Below are positions 9,429 to 17,853 of a DNA stretch of 64,000 nt, piece after piece. Position 1 is the first letter of the stretch. Each line of letters opens with the position of its first letter. The translations under genes and the position numbers were made by a program. A model generated the notes under the pieces. That model did not search any database. It was not told where the DNA came from and saw nothing but the letters and a program-made list of their open reading frames with translations. The stretch is from Paenibacillus sp. W2I17. Its GTDB lineage: Bacteria; Bacillota; Bacilli; Paenibacillales; Paenibacillaceae. The stretch is from assembly GCF_030815985.1 (NCBI RefSeq), contig NZ_JAUSXM010000001.1, forward strand, positions 5,022,001 to 5,086,000, in the 5' to 3' direction.

Positions 9429-10175
9429 TTACATCGTTCCGCCGCCCTGGCGAACAGAGGCAGGAATCTTTTCAGGTCCCTGATTAATATATTTATTGAT
9501 AAAAGTACCTACCTTGGCATCGTCGAATTGGTCGAGCTTCATTGTTTTGGTCCATGCGGTCACCACGACTTCACTGCCTTCGGGAATATCCTTGTTGGGT
9601 ACAGCCAGTATACCGGCTCCGGCTTTGCGGAATTTAGCGAGGTATTTCAGATGTTCCTTCAAATCCTCACTTGCGTTCTCACGATAATAGATGATGATAT
9701 CCCCGTGCTCCAGATTGTGTACCAGGTAATTGTAGCCCGGGAAGTCGGTGTAAAATCCAAACTTGATATCATGCGGATTATGCGGCCCCGATGTTGGAAT
9801 TGTCATCTCATACTGGATAGGGCCCTCCGTATGGTCAGCCCCATAATATTTATCGTCTGTAACATCGATGGTCGCGTTGGATGCCAGATCGGCTACATTA
9901 TATGTTTTACCTGCTCCTTGCATGAAGAACAGGCCAAACATAATTATCGACACAGCTATCATTACATGTGCAGCCAGCCGAAGGGATCGACTTTTTTTCT
10001 GGATGTCCGCCCGTTCTTTCTTTTTCATGTGGCCCAGGATTTTGCCCTGTGTGCGTGATGCCCAGATATAGGCGGCGATGGAGAACAGCAATACGATTAC
10101 ACCTACGATGAGCCACAGGTAGGATGTACCTGCCTCGTGCTCCATTTGCATATGATTCATATGAGTCATGTCCAT
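9429..10175 (-). CDS. DUF3105 domain membrane protein
   Basis: A 248-aa protein. A Met/His-rich N-terminus (MDMTHMNHMQMEHE) is followed by a membrane helix (about residues 21-38), a basic linker, a second helix (about 63-82) and an extracytoplasmic DUF3105 domain with the conserved HNLEHGDIIIYY motif. The family has no known function; the His-rich tail and HxxEHG motif hint at metal binding. The ATG at 10175 was chosen because GAGG lies eight bases upstream; the longer frame would run through the promoter. The promoter carries two copies of a 17-bp operator also found at the BlaI-type operon at 54458. Confidence 0.8.
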   Translation of the reverse strand: MDMTHMNHMQMEHEAGTSYLWLIVGVIVLLFSIAAYIWASRTQGKILGHMKKKERADIQKKSRSLRLAAHVMIAVSIIMFGLFFMQGAGKTYNVADLASNATIDVTDDKYYGADHTEGPIQYEMTIPTSGPHNPHDIKFGFYTDFPGYNYLVHNLEHGDIIIYYRENASEDLKEHLKYLAKFRKAGAGILAVPNKDIPEGSEVVVTAWTKTMKLDQFDDAKVGTFINKYINQGPEKIPASVRQGGGTM

Positions 10176-10216
10176 AGAGAGTTCCTCTGCTTTCTTTGTA
10201 AAATGAGTGATTAATA

Positions 10217-10233
10217 CACTACATAGTGTAGTG
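10217..10233 (-). promoter_or_regulatory. 17-bp operator, copy in DUF3105 leader
   Basis: On the minus strand it reads CACTACACTATGTAGTG, with perfect 6-bp inverted arms and a 5-bp centre. It lies about 40 bases before the start codon, with its centre exactly 100 bp from the operator overlapping the -10. Between the two operators are two TTACGTAA palindromes (10259 and 10291). Confidence 0.65.
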
Positions 10234-10316
10234 TTAGTGGCAATGGTGAATCCACTCATTACGTAACGTGAGTTGCTTGTTCCGTGTTTGTTACGTAAAT
10301 AAGAACATACCTGTTG

Positions 10317-10354
10317 CACTACACATTATAGTGTATGAAACATGCTCGGCGCAA
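10317..10354 (-). promoter_or_regulatory. DUF3105 promoter with operator over -10
   Basis: On the minus strand TTGCGC and TATAAT are 18 bp apart. The -10 sits inside CACTATAATGTGTAGTG (10317-10333). This differs at only two positions from the operator over the -10 of the blaI-like gene, with the -10 at the same place in the palindrome. Repression by that BlaI-family protein is inferred. Confidence 0.65.
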
Positions 10355-10371
10355 TGCTGCCTTAGAAAACC

Positions 10372-10404
10372 AAAAAAGACGTTCCCCGAGTGAGCAGGGA
10401 GCGC
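10372..10404 (-). terminator. Terminator downstream of zinc-ribbon gene and repeat
   Basis: On the minus strand GGCGCTCCC pairs with GGGGAACGTC and is followed by TTTTTT. It ends transcripts coming from the zinc-ribbon gene through repeat copy 2. Confidence 0.65.
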
Positions 10405-10431
10405 CTTAATATAAATCAAAAGAGTCAGGAA

Positions 10432-10630
10432 AATTTATATCTATTGGAATAATCATTTACACGAAAACGTAGAGGACAGAAAGAACCTGAAGAAGCGGAG
10501 CGTTCGCCTTTATCGCCAGATTTTCACTTTGCAAAAAGTGAATTAAAAAAATCTGGAGATAACAGCGATCGGAAGGTTGTTCTGTCATCGAAGTAACAAG
10601 TGTAAATAATCTTTAGTTCAACTTATATAA
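10432..10630. repeat. Long hairpin repeat, copy 2
   Basis: Same nested palindrome as copy 1 (TTTACACGAAAACGTAGAGG... with inner CAGATTTT / AAATCTGGAGAT). Its right end is one base from the stop codon of the frameshifted zinc-ribbon gene. Confidence 0.85.
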
Positions 10631-10631
10631 T

Positions 10632-11547
10632 TCACAGACGACCAAACGGTGAAAGCATCATGCCAATCAGTCCAATGATAATCTCACCCAACAATCGATA
10701 CACGATAAAGAACACGACCACATTGGCGATCAGCACGCTGTACATGCTGTCGATGGCTGCTTTGGTACGATTCAGTGGATACTGGAACAGCACCGAGTTC
10801 AGAGCAACAAAGATAATGATAAACGAGACAGCAAGCAATGAGATCGCGATGGAATACGAGATGATAATAAACAGATTCGCCAGAACAAGGGATACGACAG
10901 CAGGAACAAGCAATGTACCAAACTGGGCAACCAGTGTTTTGGGACGGAAGGGTTATTTTTTCAATCTTCAGAATAGCGTACATCAGTGCAATAGAGGCAA
11001 TCAGGATAATGACGGTGAACAACAGTGGTCTTAAAAATCCACCAATGAACAAGCCGTCCATGCCTATGCGACTAAAGGTAATTAAGAAGTATGTAGAAGA
11101 TAGAACTGCAATCAGCGCCATCGTTAGCCATCCGTTTAGTGAATGCTGGTCACCAACGGTTTTCATCGTCTGATAAGGACGGGCCAATACACTGAGGAAA
11201 TAGGATAGATACTGTTTGCTTACTTCTTTGGCTTGCTGAACTTTCTCATTCTGCACAATATTATTCCACTGATTGGAGCTATTGTCTCCTGCAGAAGCAT
11301 GGTCATTGGTACCTGTTGATTCTCTCGCCTGTTCCTTGTGGATGGAGACGGATGGTGTGTTGGATGGAACGGATGCCTCGGAAGAGGTAGCCTGCGTGCT
11401 GGACCAACGGGTATATTCGGGTTCAGAAGCAGCAGATTCCGGGTTCGGTACAGGAGTTGGTGATGAGGTTGTTTGCGTTAGATTAGAGCCGCACCTCTCG
11501 CAAAAATGGGCATCTCCATTTTCATGATTACATACTGGACATTTCAT
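10632..11547 (-). pseudogene. Zinc-ribbon YIP1-like membrane protein, frameshifted
   Basis: The reading frame begins with a zinc ribbon (CPVCNH...CERCG), then a Ser/Thr/Pro-rich linker of about 90 residues and several membrane helices, a layout seen in zinc-ribbon proteins fused to a YIP1-like domain. The frame breaks after KIEKIT and continues in another frame as RPKTLVAQFGTLLVPAV to the end at 10632. One extra C near 10946 (minus strand CTTCCGTCCC) would explain it; removing it restores about 300 residues. The start (MKCPVC) follows TTGGAGG by eight bases. It is either a real recent mutation or a sequencing error. The function is unknown. Confidence 0.75.
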
Positions 11548-11909
11548 GGTATAAGCCTCCAATTTCTAGAAAATAAAAACATGTCAACATTGTGTCTCAT
11601 TTTAACGGTTAATGACGAAGTTTGTCTATGTTTCGCAGGAATTAGTACCCATTTAGGGAAAGTAGAAACAAAGCCTCGAATCCTGTGTATGAAAACGGAG
11701 CGTAGAAGCAACAATAGTATAGGAATGACATGCAGGTATATTAATGTAAATTCACTGTGGTATAAGCCGAATTGTTTTCGGCGGTTAATGTCTTATCGTT
11801 CGCTTTTATGTGTTATTATCATGTTAACTATATCTTTTGGGTTGCCTATAATCGTATATTTATGTATAATCAATCGTGTTAACACGTCGAATGTACGGTA
11901 GTAAGAGAT
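11548..11909. other. Intergenic region between divergent genes
   Basis: About 360 bases. A 131-codon open frame (11506-11901) crosses it but begins inside the zinc-ribbon gene, lacks a ribosome site and has no domain-like composition, so I do not call it a gene. An AT-rich stretch near 11850-11880 probably holds the promoter of the next gene. Nothing else is recognised. Confidence 0.45.
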
Positions 11910-12266
11910 GTGGGTGAGTTCATGGAACTACTGGACAGCAATGAGAGCAAGAAGAAGATGTGCCAGTATTATAACGAAATTTCGAAGGAACTGTTCGGAT
12001 TTGGCACCACTCTCCTGAGAGTGACCATTGACCAGAATATTGTGACCTTCTACGCGAAGCACCGACGTTCACCGCGCTCTGACGCCCTGGAAGGGGAGGC
12101 CCCCGGCTTAAAGCTGGAAGTGGACTTCCGCATGTCTGTCTTATATAAGAAGAAATTCCGGGAGAAGCTCGAGCAACACATGGGTTTGCCAATTGAAGCT
12201 ATATTGCGGGATTATGATGCGTCCACTCAGTGGGCAATCACAAATGTGATTCTGGAACAAGCCTAA
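11910..12266 (+). CDS. DUF2294 (MpsC-like) protein
   Basis: A 118-aa soluble protein matching my knowledge of the DUF2294 family (also called MpsC in sodium-dependent membrane-potential systems). The features are YNEISKELFGFGTTLLRVTI and a mid-protein R-x-P-R-S-D-A-L-E segment, with conserved length. Its biochemical role is not established. Either GTG at 11910 or ATG at 11922 could start it; GGTGAG lies four bases before the ATG, so neither has an ideal ribosome site. It is upstream of the purine transport cluster, with a terminator between. Confidence 0.7.
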   Translation: MGEFMELLDSNESKKKMCQYYNEISKELFGFGTTLLRVTIDQNIVTFYAKHRRSPRSDALEGEAPGLKLEVDFRMSVLYKKKFREKLEQHMGLPIEAILRDYDASTQWAITNVILEQA

Positions 12267-12430
12267 GGATGGATCGGCAGGATTGATTCTTGTTGATGTA
12301 TACGGAGGTTATGGCCCGGATTCATGATCAGGTTCCGTACAATTTCATATGATGGCGTCTGTCTTTGGATTGATTCTGAAGCAGAAACCGATGATGTACC
12401 GGCAGCGGGTGTCGCTTTCCTTTGTTTACG

Positions 12431-12478
12431 AAGAAAAGTGTTCTTGTTTATACAAGAGCACTTTTCTTTTTGTTTTTT
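12431..12478 (+). terminator. Intrinsic terminator or attenuator before the binding-protein gene
   Basis: AAAAGTGTTCTTG / CAAGAGCACTTTT with a TTTATA loop, followed by CTTTTTGTTTTTT. It is 165 bases past the DUF2294 stop and only 36 bases before the ATG of the ABC binding protein. It may end the upstream gene or act as an attenuator in the binding-protein leader. Confidence 0.75.
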
Positions 12479-12513
12479 CATACACATCACACATATCAGG
12501 GGGAATAAGGATC

Positions 12514-13587
12514 ATGATGAAAAAGTGGATTAGCGGTTTGGCAGCAGTGGCAATGACATCAGTATTACTTGCAGGTTGTGGCAGCAGCACGGATGATGCA
12601 ACAGGCGGATCAGGCAGTGGGGGGACCGCAGCGAACAAACTGGTGATCTCCACTTGGGGCTTCTCCGAAGATTTCTTTAATGAAGAAGTATTTGGTCCCT
12701 TTGAAAAAGAACATAATGTAGACATCGTGCTCGAAGTCGGCAATAACGCTGAACGTCTGAATAAAATTCGTCAAGGTACATCAAATGTCGATGTCATCTA
12801 CCTGTCTGATTATTATGCACAACAAGGTATTGATGAAGGTCTGTTCGAGAAAATCGATCGTTCCAAAATTCCAAATGTAAATGAAATTTATGATATTGCC
12901 AAAGCACCACTTGGTGAAGATTATGGCCCGGCCTACACGGTTGGACAGCTCGGTATCGCTTATAACCCGGATCTCGTATCCAAAGAAGTGACTTCATGGA
13001 GTGACCTGTGGGACCCGGCGTTCGAAGGTAACCTGACTATCCCGAATATTACAGCAACAGCAGGCCCAATGATTGTGGATGCAGCTTCTCGTGTAGCTGG
13101 AAACGATACGTTTAATGAAGATGCGGCATTTGCTGAACTGAAAAAACTAAGCGGGAATGTGGTGAAATTCTACAGCCAAACATCCGAATTCGTGAACATG
13201 TTCTCCCAAGAAGAGATTGCAGGCGGACCAATCATGGAAATGTATTTCAAAGATCTGAAAGCAGCCGTGCCTAATGCAAAGTTTGTTACACCTAGCGAAG
13301 GTGCATATGCCGTGATGAACACGATCAATGTCGTGAAAGGCAGCAAAAACAAAGAGCTGGCTGAAGAGTTCATCAACTGGCAGCTTAGCCAGGATGTACA
13401 AGCGAAATCTGCCAAAGCTAAAGTCGATTCCCCGGTTAACACAAAGGTTGAACTGACTGCTGAAGAAGCAGAAGGCGTAACATATGGCGCTGAAGTTGTT
13501 GAGAAGCTGAACAAGCTGGATATGGAATTCGTGAATCAACAGGTTAAAGGCTGGACAGATCGCTGGAATCGTGAGATTGCACAATAA
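12514..13587 (+). CDS. ABC transporter substrate-binding lipoprotein, PotD-like
   Basis: A 357-aa extracellular binding protein anchored by lipid. The signal peptide ends in the lipobox LLAGC (about residues 16-20), then a Gly/Ser linker and a two-lobe periplasmic-binding fold of the spermidine/putrescine class (LVISTWGFSEDFFNEE..., later WSDLWDPAFEGNLTIP). The start follows AGGGGG and AAGG. The matching permeases and ATPase lie at 15113-17807, with a nucleoside hydrolase and two repeats in between. With adenine deaminase at the end of the cluster, the ligand may be a nucleoside or base rather than a polyamine. That is inference. Confidence 0.82.
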   Translation: MMKKWISGLAAVAMTSVLLAGCGSSTDDATGGSGSGGTAANKLVISTWGFSEDFFNEEVFGPFEKEHNVDIVLEVGNNAERLNKIRQGTSNVDVIYLSDYYAQQGIDEGLFEKIDRSKIPNVNEIYDIAKAPLGEDYGPAYTVGQLGIAYNPDLVSKEVTSWSDLWDPAFEGNLTIPNITATAGPMIVDAASRVAGNDTFNEDAAFAELKKLSGNVVKFYSQTSEFVNMFSQEEIAGGPIMEMYFKDLKAAVPNAKFVTPSEGAYAVMNTINVVKGSKNKELAEEFINWQLSQDVQAKSAKAKVDSPVNTKVELTAEEAEGVTYGAEVVEKLNKLDMEFVNQQVKGWTDRWNREIAQ

Positions 13588-13615
13588 ACAAGTAACCGAC
13601 TAAATAGTTATCTTT

Positions 13616-13809
13616 GATCTATATAGTTTAACTAAACTTTTTACACGAGAACGGAGAGGGCAGAAATAACGTGAAGAAGCGAAGCGTTCGCCTTTATCCC
13701 CGGATTTTCCCCTTGAAGAAGGGATTCAAAAAAATCTGGGGATAACAGCGATCGGAAGGTTATTCTGTCATCGGAGTGGTAAGTGTAAATATTCTTTAGT
13801 TCAACTTAT
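13616..13809. repeat. Long hairpin repeat, copy 3, inside purine cluster
   Basis: The same family as copies 1 and 2. Arms include GTTTAACTAAAC...TTTACAC on the left and its complement on the right, with inner CGGATTTT / AAATCTGGGG. It lies between the binding-protein and nucleoside hydrolase genes, where a stable mRNA hairpin could protect the upstream message. Confidence 0.85.
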
Positions 13810-13854
13810 CATTTGCAGCAAGCAACCATATCACCGTATAGGAGTTGAGAACGG

Positions 13855-14793
13855 ATGAGTGAAGCGCAAAATCGCATCATTCTGGACGTGGACACGGGGA
13901 TTGACGATGCACTGGCGATTTTGCTGGCGGTCAAAAGCCGGAAGCTGGACATCCTCGGCATCACCACAGTCTGTGGGAACGTATCACTCCAGCAGGCAAC
14001 AGAGAATACGTGCAAAATTCTTGAACTCGCGGGTGCACCGACTATCCCGGTCATTGCCGGAGCAGCTGGTCCGCTCACTCGCAAGTCTCATTACGAACAT
14101 CGGGTACATGGACAGGATGGATTGGGCGGTGCGCTGCCTGATCCGGCCGTGTCCAAGAAAGCCGAGGAAGGTTTTGCGCCAGACTTTATCGTGGATCAAG
14201 CCAAGCGATATCCAGGCGAACTGACATTAATCATGACCGCACCATTAACGAACTTGGCCCTCGCGCTGATGAAGTGTCCTGAACTGCCTTCTTTATTGAA
14301 GGAAGTCATCTTCATGGGTGGTGTTGTTCGCGGACATGGCAATATTACACCGACTGCCGAATACAACACCTACGCTGATCCGGAAGCAGCTCGCATCGTA
14401 CTGCACGCAGGCATCGAGAAGCTTACTCAAGTCGGACTGGATGTGACGCGTCAAACATTGCTGAATGAAGCAACGATTGAGCGCCTCACAGATCCTGTAA
14501 TACGTGCATACGTCGCTCAAAGCACAGAGATTTATATCAACCGATATGAACAAATGAACGGCGTCCGCGCTTGCGCGTTACATGATCCACTAGCCGTGGG
14601 CGTAGCCCTTGCCCCGGAACTGGTAGGACGCAAATCGTATTACGTCGATGTCGAAACCGCCAGCCGCCTGTGCGATGGTCAGATGGTATGCGACTTCCAA
14701 AACCGTTTGGGCGAGCCGCCCAACACCCTCGTCTGCGAAACCGTAGATGCGGAAGGCTTCCTTGAACTGTTTATCAACGCGTTAAACGCGTAG
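13855..14793 (+). CDS. Inosine/uridine-preferring nucleoside hydrolase
   Basis: A 312-aa cytoplasmic enzyme that hydrolyses ribonucleosides to free base and ribose. It has the complete calcium-site motif DVDTGIDD (residues 11-18), the HGQDGLGG loop, LIMTAPLTNLALAL, IFMGGVVRGHGNITP with the AEYNTYADPEAA metal ligands, and the late CALHDPLAVGVAL His-Asp motif. Length is typical. The start follows GGAG (in TAGGAGTTGAGAACGG). Lying between an ABC binding protein and its permeases, with adenine deaminase downstream, it probably processes imported purine nucleosides. Confidence 0.93.
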   Translation: MSEAQNRIILDVDTGIDDALAILLAVKSRKLDILGITTVCGNVSLQQATENTCKILELAGAPTIPVIAGAAGPLTRKSHYEHRVHGQDGLGGALPDPAVSKKAEEGFAPDFIVDQAKRYPGELTLIMTAPLTNLALALMKCPELPSLLKEVIFMGGVVRGHGNITPTAEYNTYADPEAARIVLHAGIEKLTQVGLDVTRQTLLNEATIERLTDPVIRAYVAQSTEIYINRYEQMNGVRACALHDPLAVGVALAPELVGRKSYYVDVETASRLCDGQMVCDFQNRLGEPPNTLVCETVDAEGFLELFINALNA

Positions 14794-14847
14794 TTATGAT
14801 CTTCACGGCATTGGGGTTCAGTCTAAAATCAATCCTTACGTATTCAG

Positions 14848-15030
14848 CTGGTAGTGTAGGGGACGAAATCGATTCTGAAGAAGCGAAGCGTTCGCCTAAA
14901 AGCTTTCTGAAAGAAAGCTGCTTCGGAAGCATACGCTATCCTTGGATTTTTCCTTCTATTAAGAAGGAGATCAAGAAAATCCAAGGATAACAGCGATCGT
15001 AAGAACGATTCGTAACCGGAACGGCTGGTG
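14848..15030. repeat. Long hairpin repeat, copy 4, divergent and extended
   Basis: It retains GAAGAAGCGAAGCGTTCGCC and GGATAACAGCGATCG of the family. Different outer arms (GGGGACGAAATCG / CGATTCGTAACCGG) and an extra inner segment rich in AAGCTTTC / GAAAGCTGC replace the usual ones. It lies between the nucleoside hydrolase and the first permease. Confidence 0.75.
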
Positions 15031-15112
15031 CGATAAACATGGACGTTTATTTTTGAAATGTGTGCCAGTGAAACGTGTGAATAAAACCATTTTACAAGTC
15101 AGGAGTATCGCG

Positions 15113-15934
15113 ATGAAGAAATCAGTAATCTACTGGCTATTGCTGCCGGGGTTCGTGTTTTTGGCGGCATTTATGATCATTCCGATTGTCCTGACGATCG
15201 GGTCGACGTTTTTCCAAGAAAACTCCTTCACGTTTGAAGGATACATGCATTTTTTCAGAGACCCATACTTTTTGAAAATATTGCTTACGACGCTGCAAGT
15301 CAGCGTGGTCACCACCATCGTCTGTGTGGTGCTCGGATTCCCGACAGCTTATTATATTTCGCAGAAAGCGCCGCGTCGCAAAGGCATTTTGCTGGCACTG
15401 GCGATCTTCCCACTGCTGACGAGCCCGGTCGTGCGCTCGTTTAGCTGGATGATTATCCTTGGACGCAAAGGGCTGATCAACAACACCCTTGTTGGCCTGG
15501 GCATCGTGGACAAGCCGCTGGATATTCTGTACACACCGGCAGCGATGATGATCGGTCTGACGCACCTGTTCCTGCCACTGATGATTATCTCTCTGGTGGG
15601 AGTGCTTGAGAACATTGACGGTGACCTGCTCAAAGCAGCACAAAGTCTGGGTGCATCACGCATTACGGCATTCCGCCGGGTCGTGTTCCCACTGGCTGTG
15701 CCAGGACTTGTGATCGGAGCCGTGCTTGTCTTTGTCGGAAGCCTCACGGCGTATACCACACCTGCTCTCCTTGGAGGCAAGCAGCGTGTAATTGCTACGT
15801 TCCTGTATCAGAACGCCATGACTCTCAACGACTGGTATCTGGCCTCGGTTGTTGCCGCGATTATGATTGTGATTACATTTGTCGTGGTCGGTGTCATGAA
15901 CAAAATGGCCAAAACTTTAAATCCGAAGGGGTAG
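15113..15934 (+). CDS. ABC transporter permease, PotB-like
   Basis: A 273-aa inner-membrane permease with about six helices. The ATPase-contact (EAA) loop is present as DLLKAAQSLGASRITAFRRVVFP near residues 180-200, and FPLLTSPVVRSFSWMIILG is typical of the spermidine/putrescine class. ATG 15113 is preceded by CAGGAG seven bases upstream, so the longer frame is rejected. The next permease begins four bases after its stop. It forms the channel with that gene and the ATPase at 16749. Confidence 0.9.
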   Translation: MKKSVIYWLLLPGFVFLAAFMIIPIVLTIGSTFFQENSFTFEGYMHFFRDPYFLKILLTTLQVSVVTTIVCVVLGFPTAYYISQKAPRRKGILLALAIFPLLTSPVVRSFSWMIILGRKGLINNTLVGLGIVDKPLDILYTPAAMMIGLTHLFLPLMIISLVGVLENIDGDLLKAAQSLGASRITAFRRVVFPLAVPGLVIGAVLVFVGSLTAYTTPALLGGKQRVIATFLYQNAMTLNDWYLASVVAAIMIVITFVVVGVMNKMAKTLNPKG

Positions 15935-15938
15935 ACAT

Positions 15939-16730
15939 ATGCGGGAGAAACATATCGGGCTGGGCCTGTTCAGTCTGCTGGTCTTTATCTTTCTGCTGGG
16001 CCCGCTTCTGATCATATCGGTCACTTCGTTTGAACCGGGAACGGTACTCAAATTTCCGCCGGAAGGGTTCTCCTTCCGCTGGTATGAGAATATTTTCAAC
16101 ACAGGCGGATTCCTCCGCACATTCCAGACGTCCATCATCATTTCCCTGCTGGGGAACCTGTTGGCGCTGGTGCTCGGAGTTCCGGCTGCGTATGCACTCA
16201 GTCGTTACGATTTCAAAGGCAAGTCTGTGCTGAACGCACTGTTCCTGTCCCCGGTACTGATCCCGGGAATCGTGCTCGGTTTTACATTGATGAAATACCT
16301 GATCGTAATCTACCATCTGCCGATGTACCTCGGATTGTTGATCGGTCATACGATTATCATGCTTCCATTTATCATTCGGGTTATCGCGTCGAGTCTGTCG
16401 AGCTTTGACTTTGCAGTGGAAGAAGCTGCGCTGAGTCTTGGTGCGGGACGGGTAAGAACGTTCTTCACGATCGTGCTTCCCAACATCCGCTCAGGAATTA
16501 TCGCTGCGGTGCTGATTGCCTTCTTGGAGTCCTTCAACAACGTGGACATCTCGGTGTTCATGACCGGACCAGGGGTAAGTACATTACCGATCCAGATGCT
16601 GACGTATGTGGAGAATTATTTTGACCCAACGATTGCAGCGATTTCCGTGCTGTTGATGGTACTGACCGGACTCTTAATGTTCGTGATCGAACGGATCATG
16701 GGCGGATTTTCATACTTTACTAAACGTTAA
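15939..16730 (+). CDS. ABC transporter permease, PotC-like
   Basis: A 263-aa second permease with six predicted helices. The EAA loop VEEAALSLGAGRVRTFFTIVLPNI lies near residues 165-188. It is four bases from the preceding permease and 18 bases before the ATPase, so the three are one translational unit (GGGG ribosome site inside the previous gene). Family knowledge places it as the partner subunit of the PotB-like protein. The substrate is inferred from context to be a purine compound. Confidence 0.9.
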   Translation: MREKHIGLGLFSLLVFIFLLGPLLIISVTSFEPGTVLKFPPEGFSFRWYENIFNTGGFLRTFQTSIIISLLGNLLALVLGVPAAYALSRYDFKGKSVLNALFLSPVLIPGIVLGFTLMKYLIVIYHLPMYLGLLIGHTIIMLPFIIRVIASSLSSFDFAVEEAALSLGAGRVRTFFTIVLPNIRSGIIAAVLIAFLESFNNVDISVFMTGPGVSTLPIQMLTYVENYFDPTIAAISVLLMVLTGLLMFVIERIMGGFSYFTKR

Positions 16731-16748
16731 TTGGAGGCGCAGAACGCT

Positions 16749-17807
16749 ATGGCATTGCTGACATTAGACCACGTATCCGTGGCATACGATAAGCAGACAA
16801 TCCTGAAGGATTTTCAGTTGGAGCTGGAAAAAGGTAAACTGCTCTCCCTGCTCGGACCGAGCGGTTGCGGCAAAACAACTACGCTGCGCCTCATCGCCGG
16901 ATTTCTGGAAGCATCACAGGGCAAGTTTATGTTCGGCGGCAAGGATTATACGAAGGTTCCGGCGAACAAGCGGAACTTCGGATTTGTATTTCAGAGTTAT
17001 GCGTTATTCCCGCATCTGTCTGTCTATGACAACGTGGCCTTTGGCCTGCGGATGCGTAAGGTAAAAGACAAGGATATTTCTTCCCGTGTAATGCGAATCT
17101 TGGAAGTCGTTAACCTGAATGGATTTGAGAAACGTTTTCCACAAGAACTGTCCGGTGGACAGCGTCAGCGTGTAGCCATTGCTCGTGCATTGGTCATTGA
17201 ACCTGACCTGCTCTTGTTCGACGAACCGCTCAGTAACCTGGATGCCAACCTGCGCCTCAACATGCGGGTGGAAATTCGCCGGATTCAGCAAGAGCTGGGC
17301 ATCACAACGCTGTATGTCTCTCATGACCAGGAAGAGTGCTTCTCGATCTCGGATCAGGTAGCGATTATGAACAAAGGCGTGGTTGAGCAGCTCGACCGCC
17401 CGGAAACCATTTTCAAATATCCGGCAACGGAGTTTGTAGCACGATTCATCGGGTTCCATAATTTCATTGAATTCGCGGAGCGCAGTGATGCAGGTGAATT
17501 AATCACACTGAGCGCAGGTGGACGCACATTTACAGCAACCGCACATCCTGGAACAGCACGTCCTGGTGCACGTAAAGGCGCGATTCGCCCGGATGATCTG
17601 ATCGTTAGTGGAGATACTTCTGCGGATGTGGTGAACGCCTTGCCGGGCATTATCAAAGTCAGCACGTATCTGGGACGCAGTTATCAGTATGTAATTGAGA
17701 CGGAACTGGGTGACTTTACAGCAAATCAGGAGATGGAAACACCATACCTTAGCGGGCAACGTGTTAGCCTGATCTTCCCACAGGACAAGCTTGTGCTGGT
17801 GGAGTAG
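16749..17807 (+). CDS. ABC transporter ATP-binding protein, PotA-like
   Basis: A 352-aa ATPase. Walker A is GPSGCGKTT (residues 36-44), followed by a Q-loop (FVFQSYALFP), the signature [14 protein letters not shown], Walker B LLLFDEPLSNLD and the switch His in YVSHDQEE. A C-terminal TOBE domain (about 260-350) is typical of PotA/FbpC-type importers. The start is ATG 16749, eleven bases after GGAGG; the longer frame would start with TTG inside that ribosome site. It energises the permeases just upstream. Confidence 0.92.
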   Translation: MALLTLDHVSVAYDKQTILKDFQLELEKGKLLSLLGPSGCGKTTTLRLIAGFLEASQGKFMFGGKDYTKVPANKRNFGFVFQSYALFPHLSVYDNVAFGLRMRKVKDKDISSRVMRILEVVNLNGFEKRFPQELSGGQRQRVAIARALVIEPDLLLFDEPLSNLDANLRLNMRVEIRRIQQELGITTLYVSHDQEECFSISDQVAIMNKGVVEQLDRPETIFKYPATEFVARFIGFHNFIEFAERSDAGELITLSAGGRTFTATAHPGTARPGARKGAIRPDDLIVSGDTSADVVNALPGIIKVSTYLGRSYQYVIETELGDFTANQEMETPYLSGQRVSLIFPQDKLVLVE

Positions 17808-17853
17808 TCGTGAATGTAAGTAACAGTAGTAAGAAATAAGAGCAGCAAAGAAG

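Noticed and set aside
11506..11901. A 131-codon plus-strand frame upstream of the DUF2294 gene
   Set aside because: It starts inside the opposite-strand zinc-ribbon gene, has no ribosome site and its composition is not protein-like.
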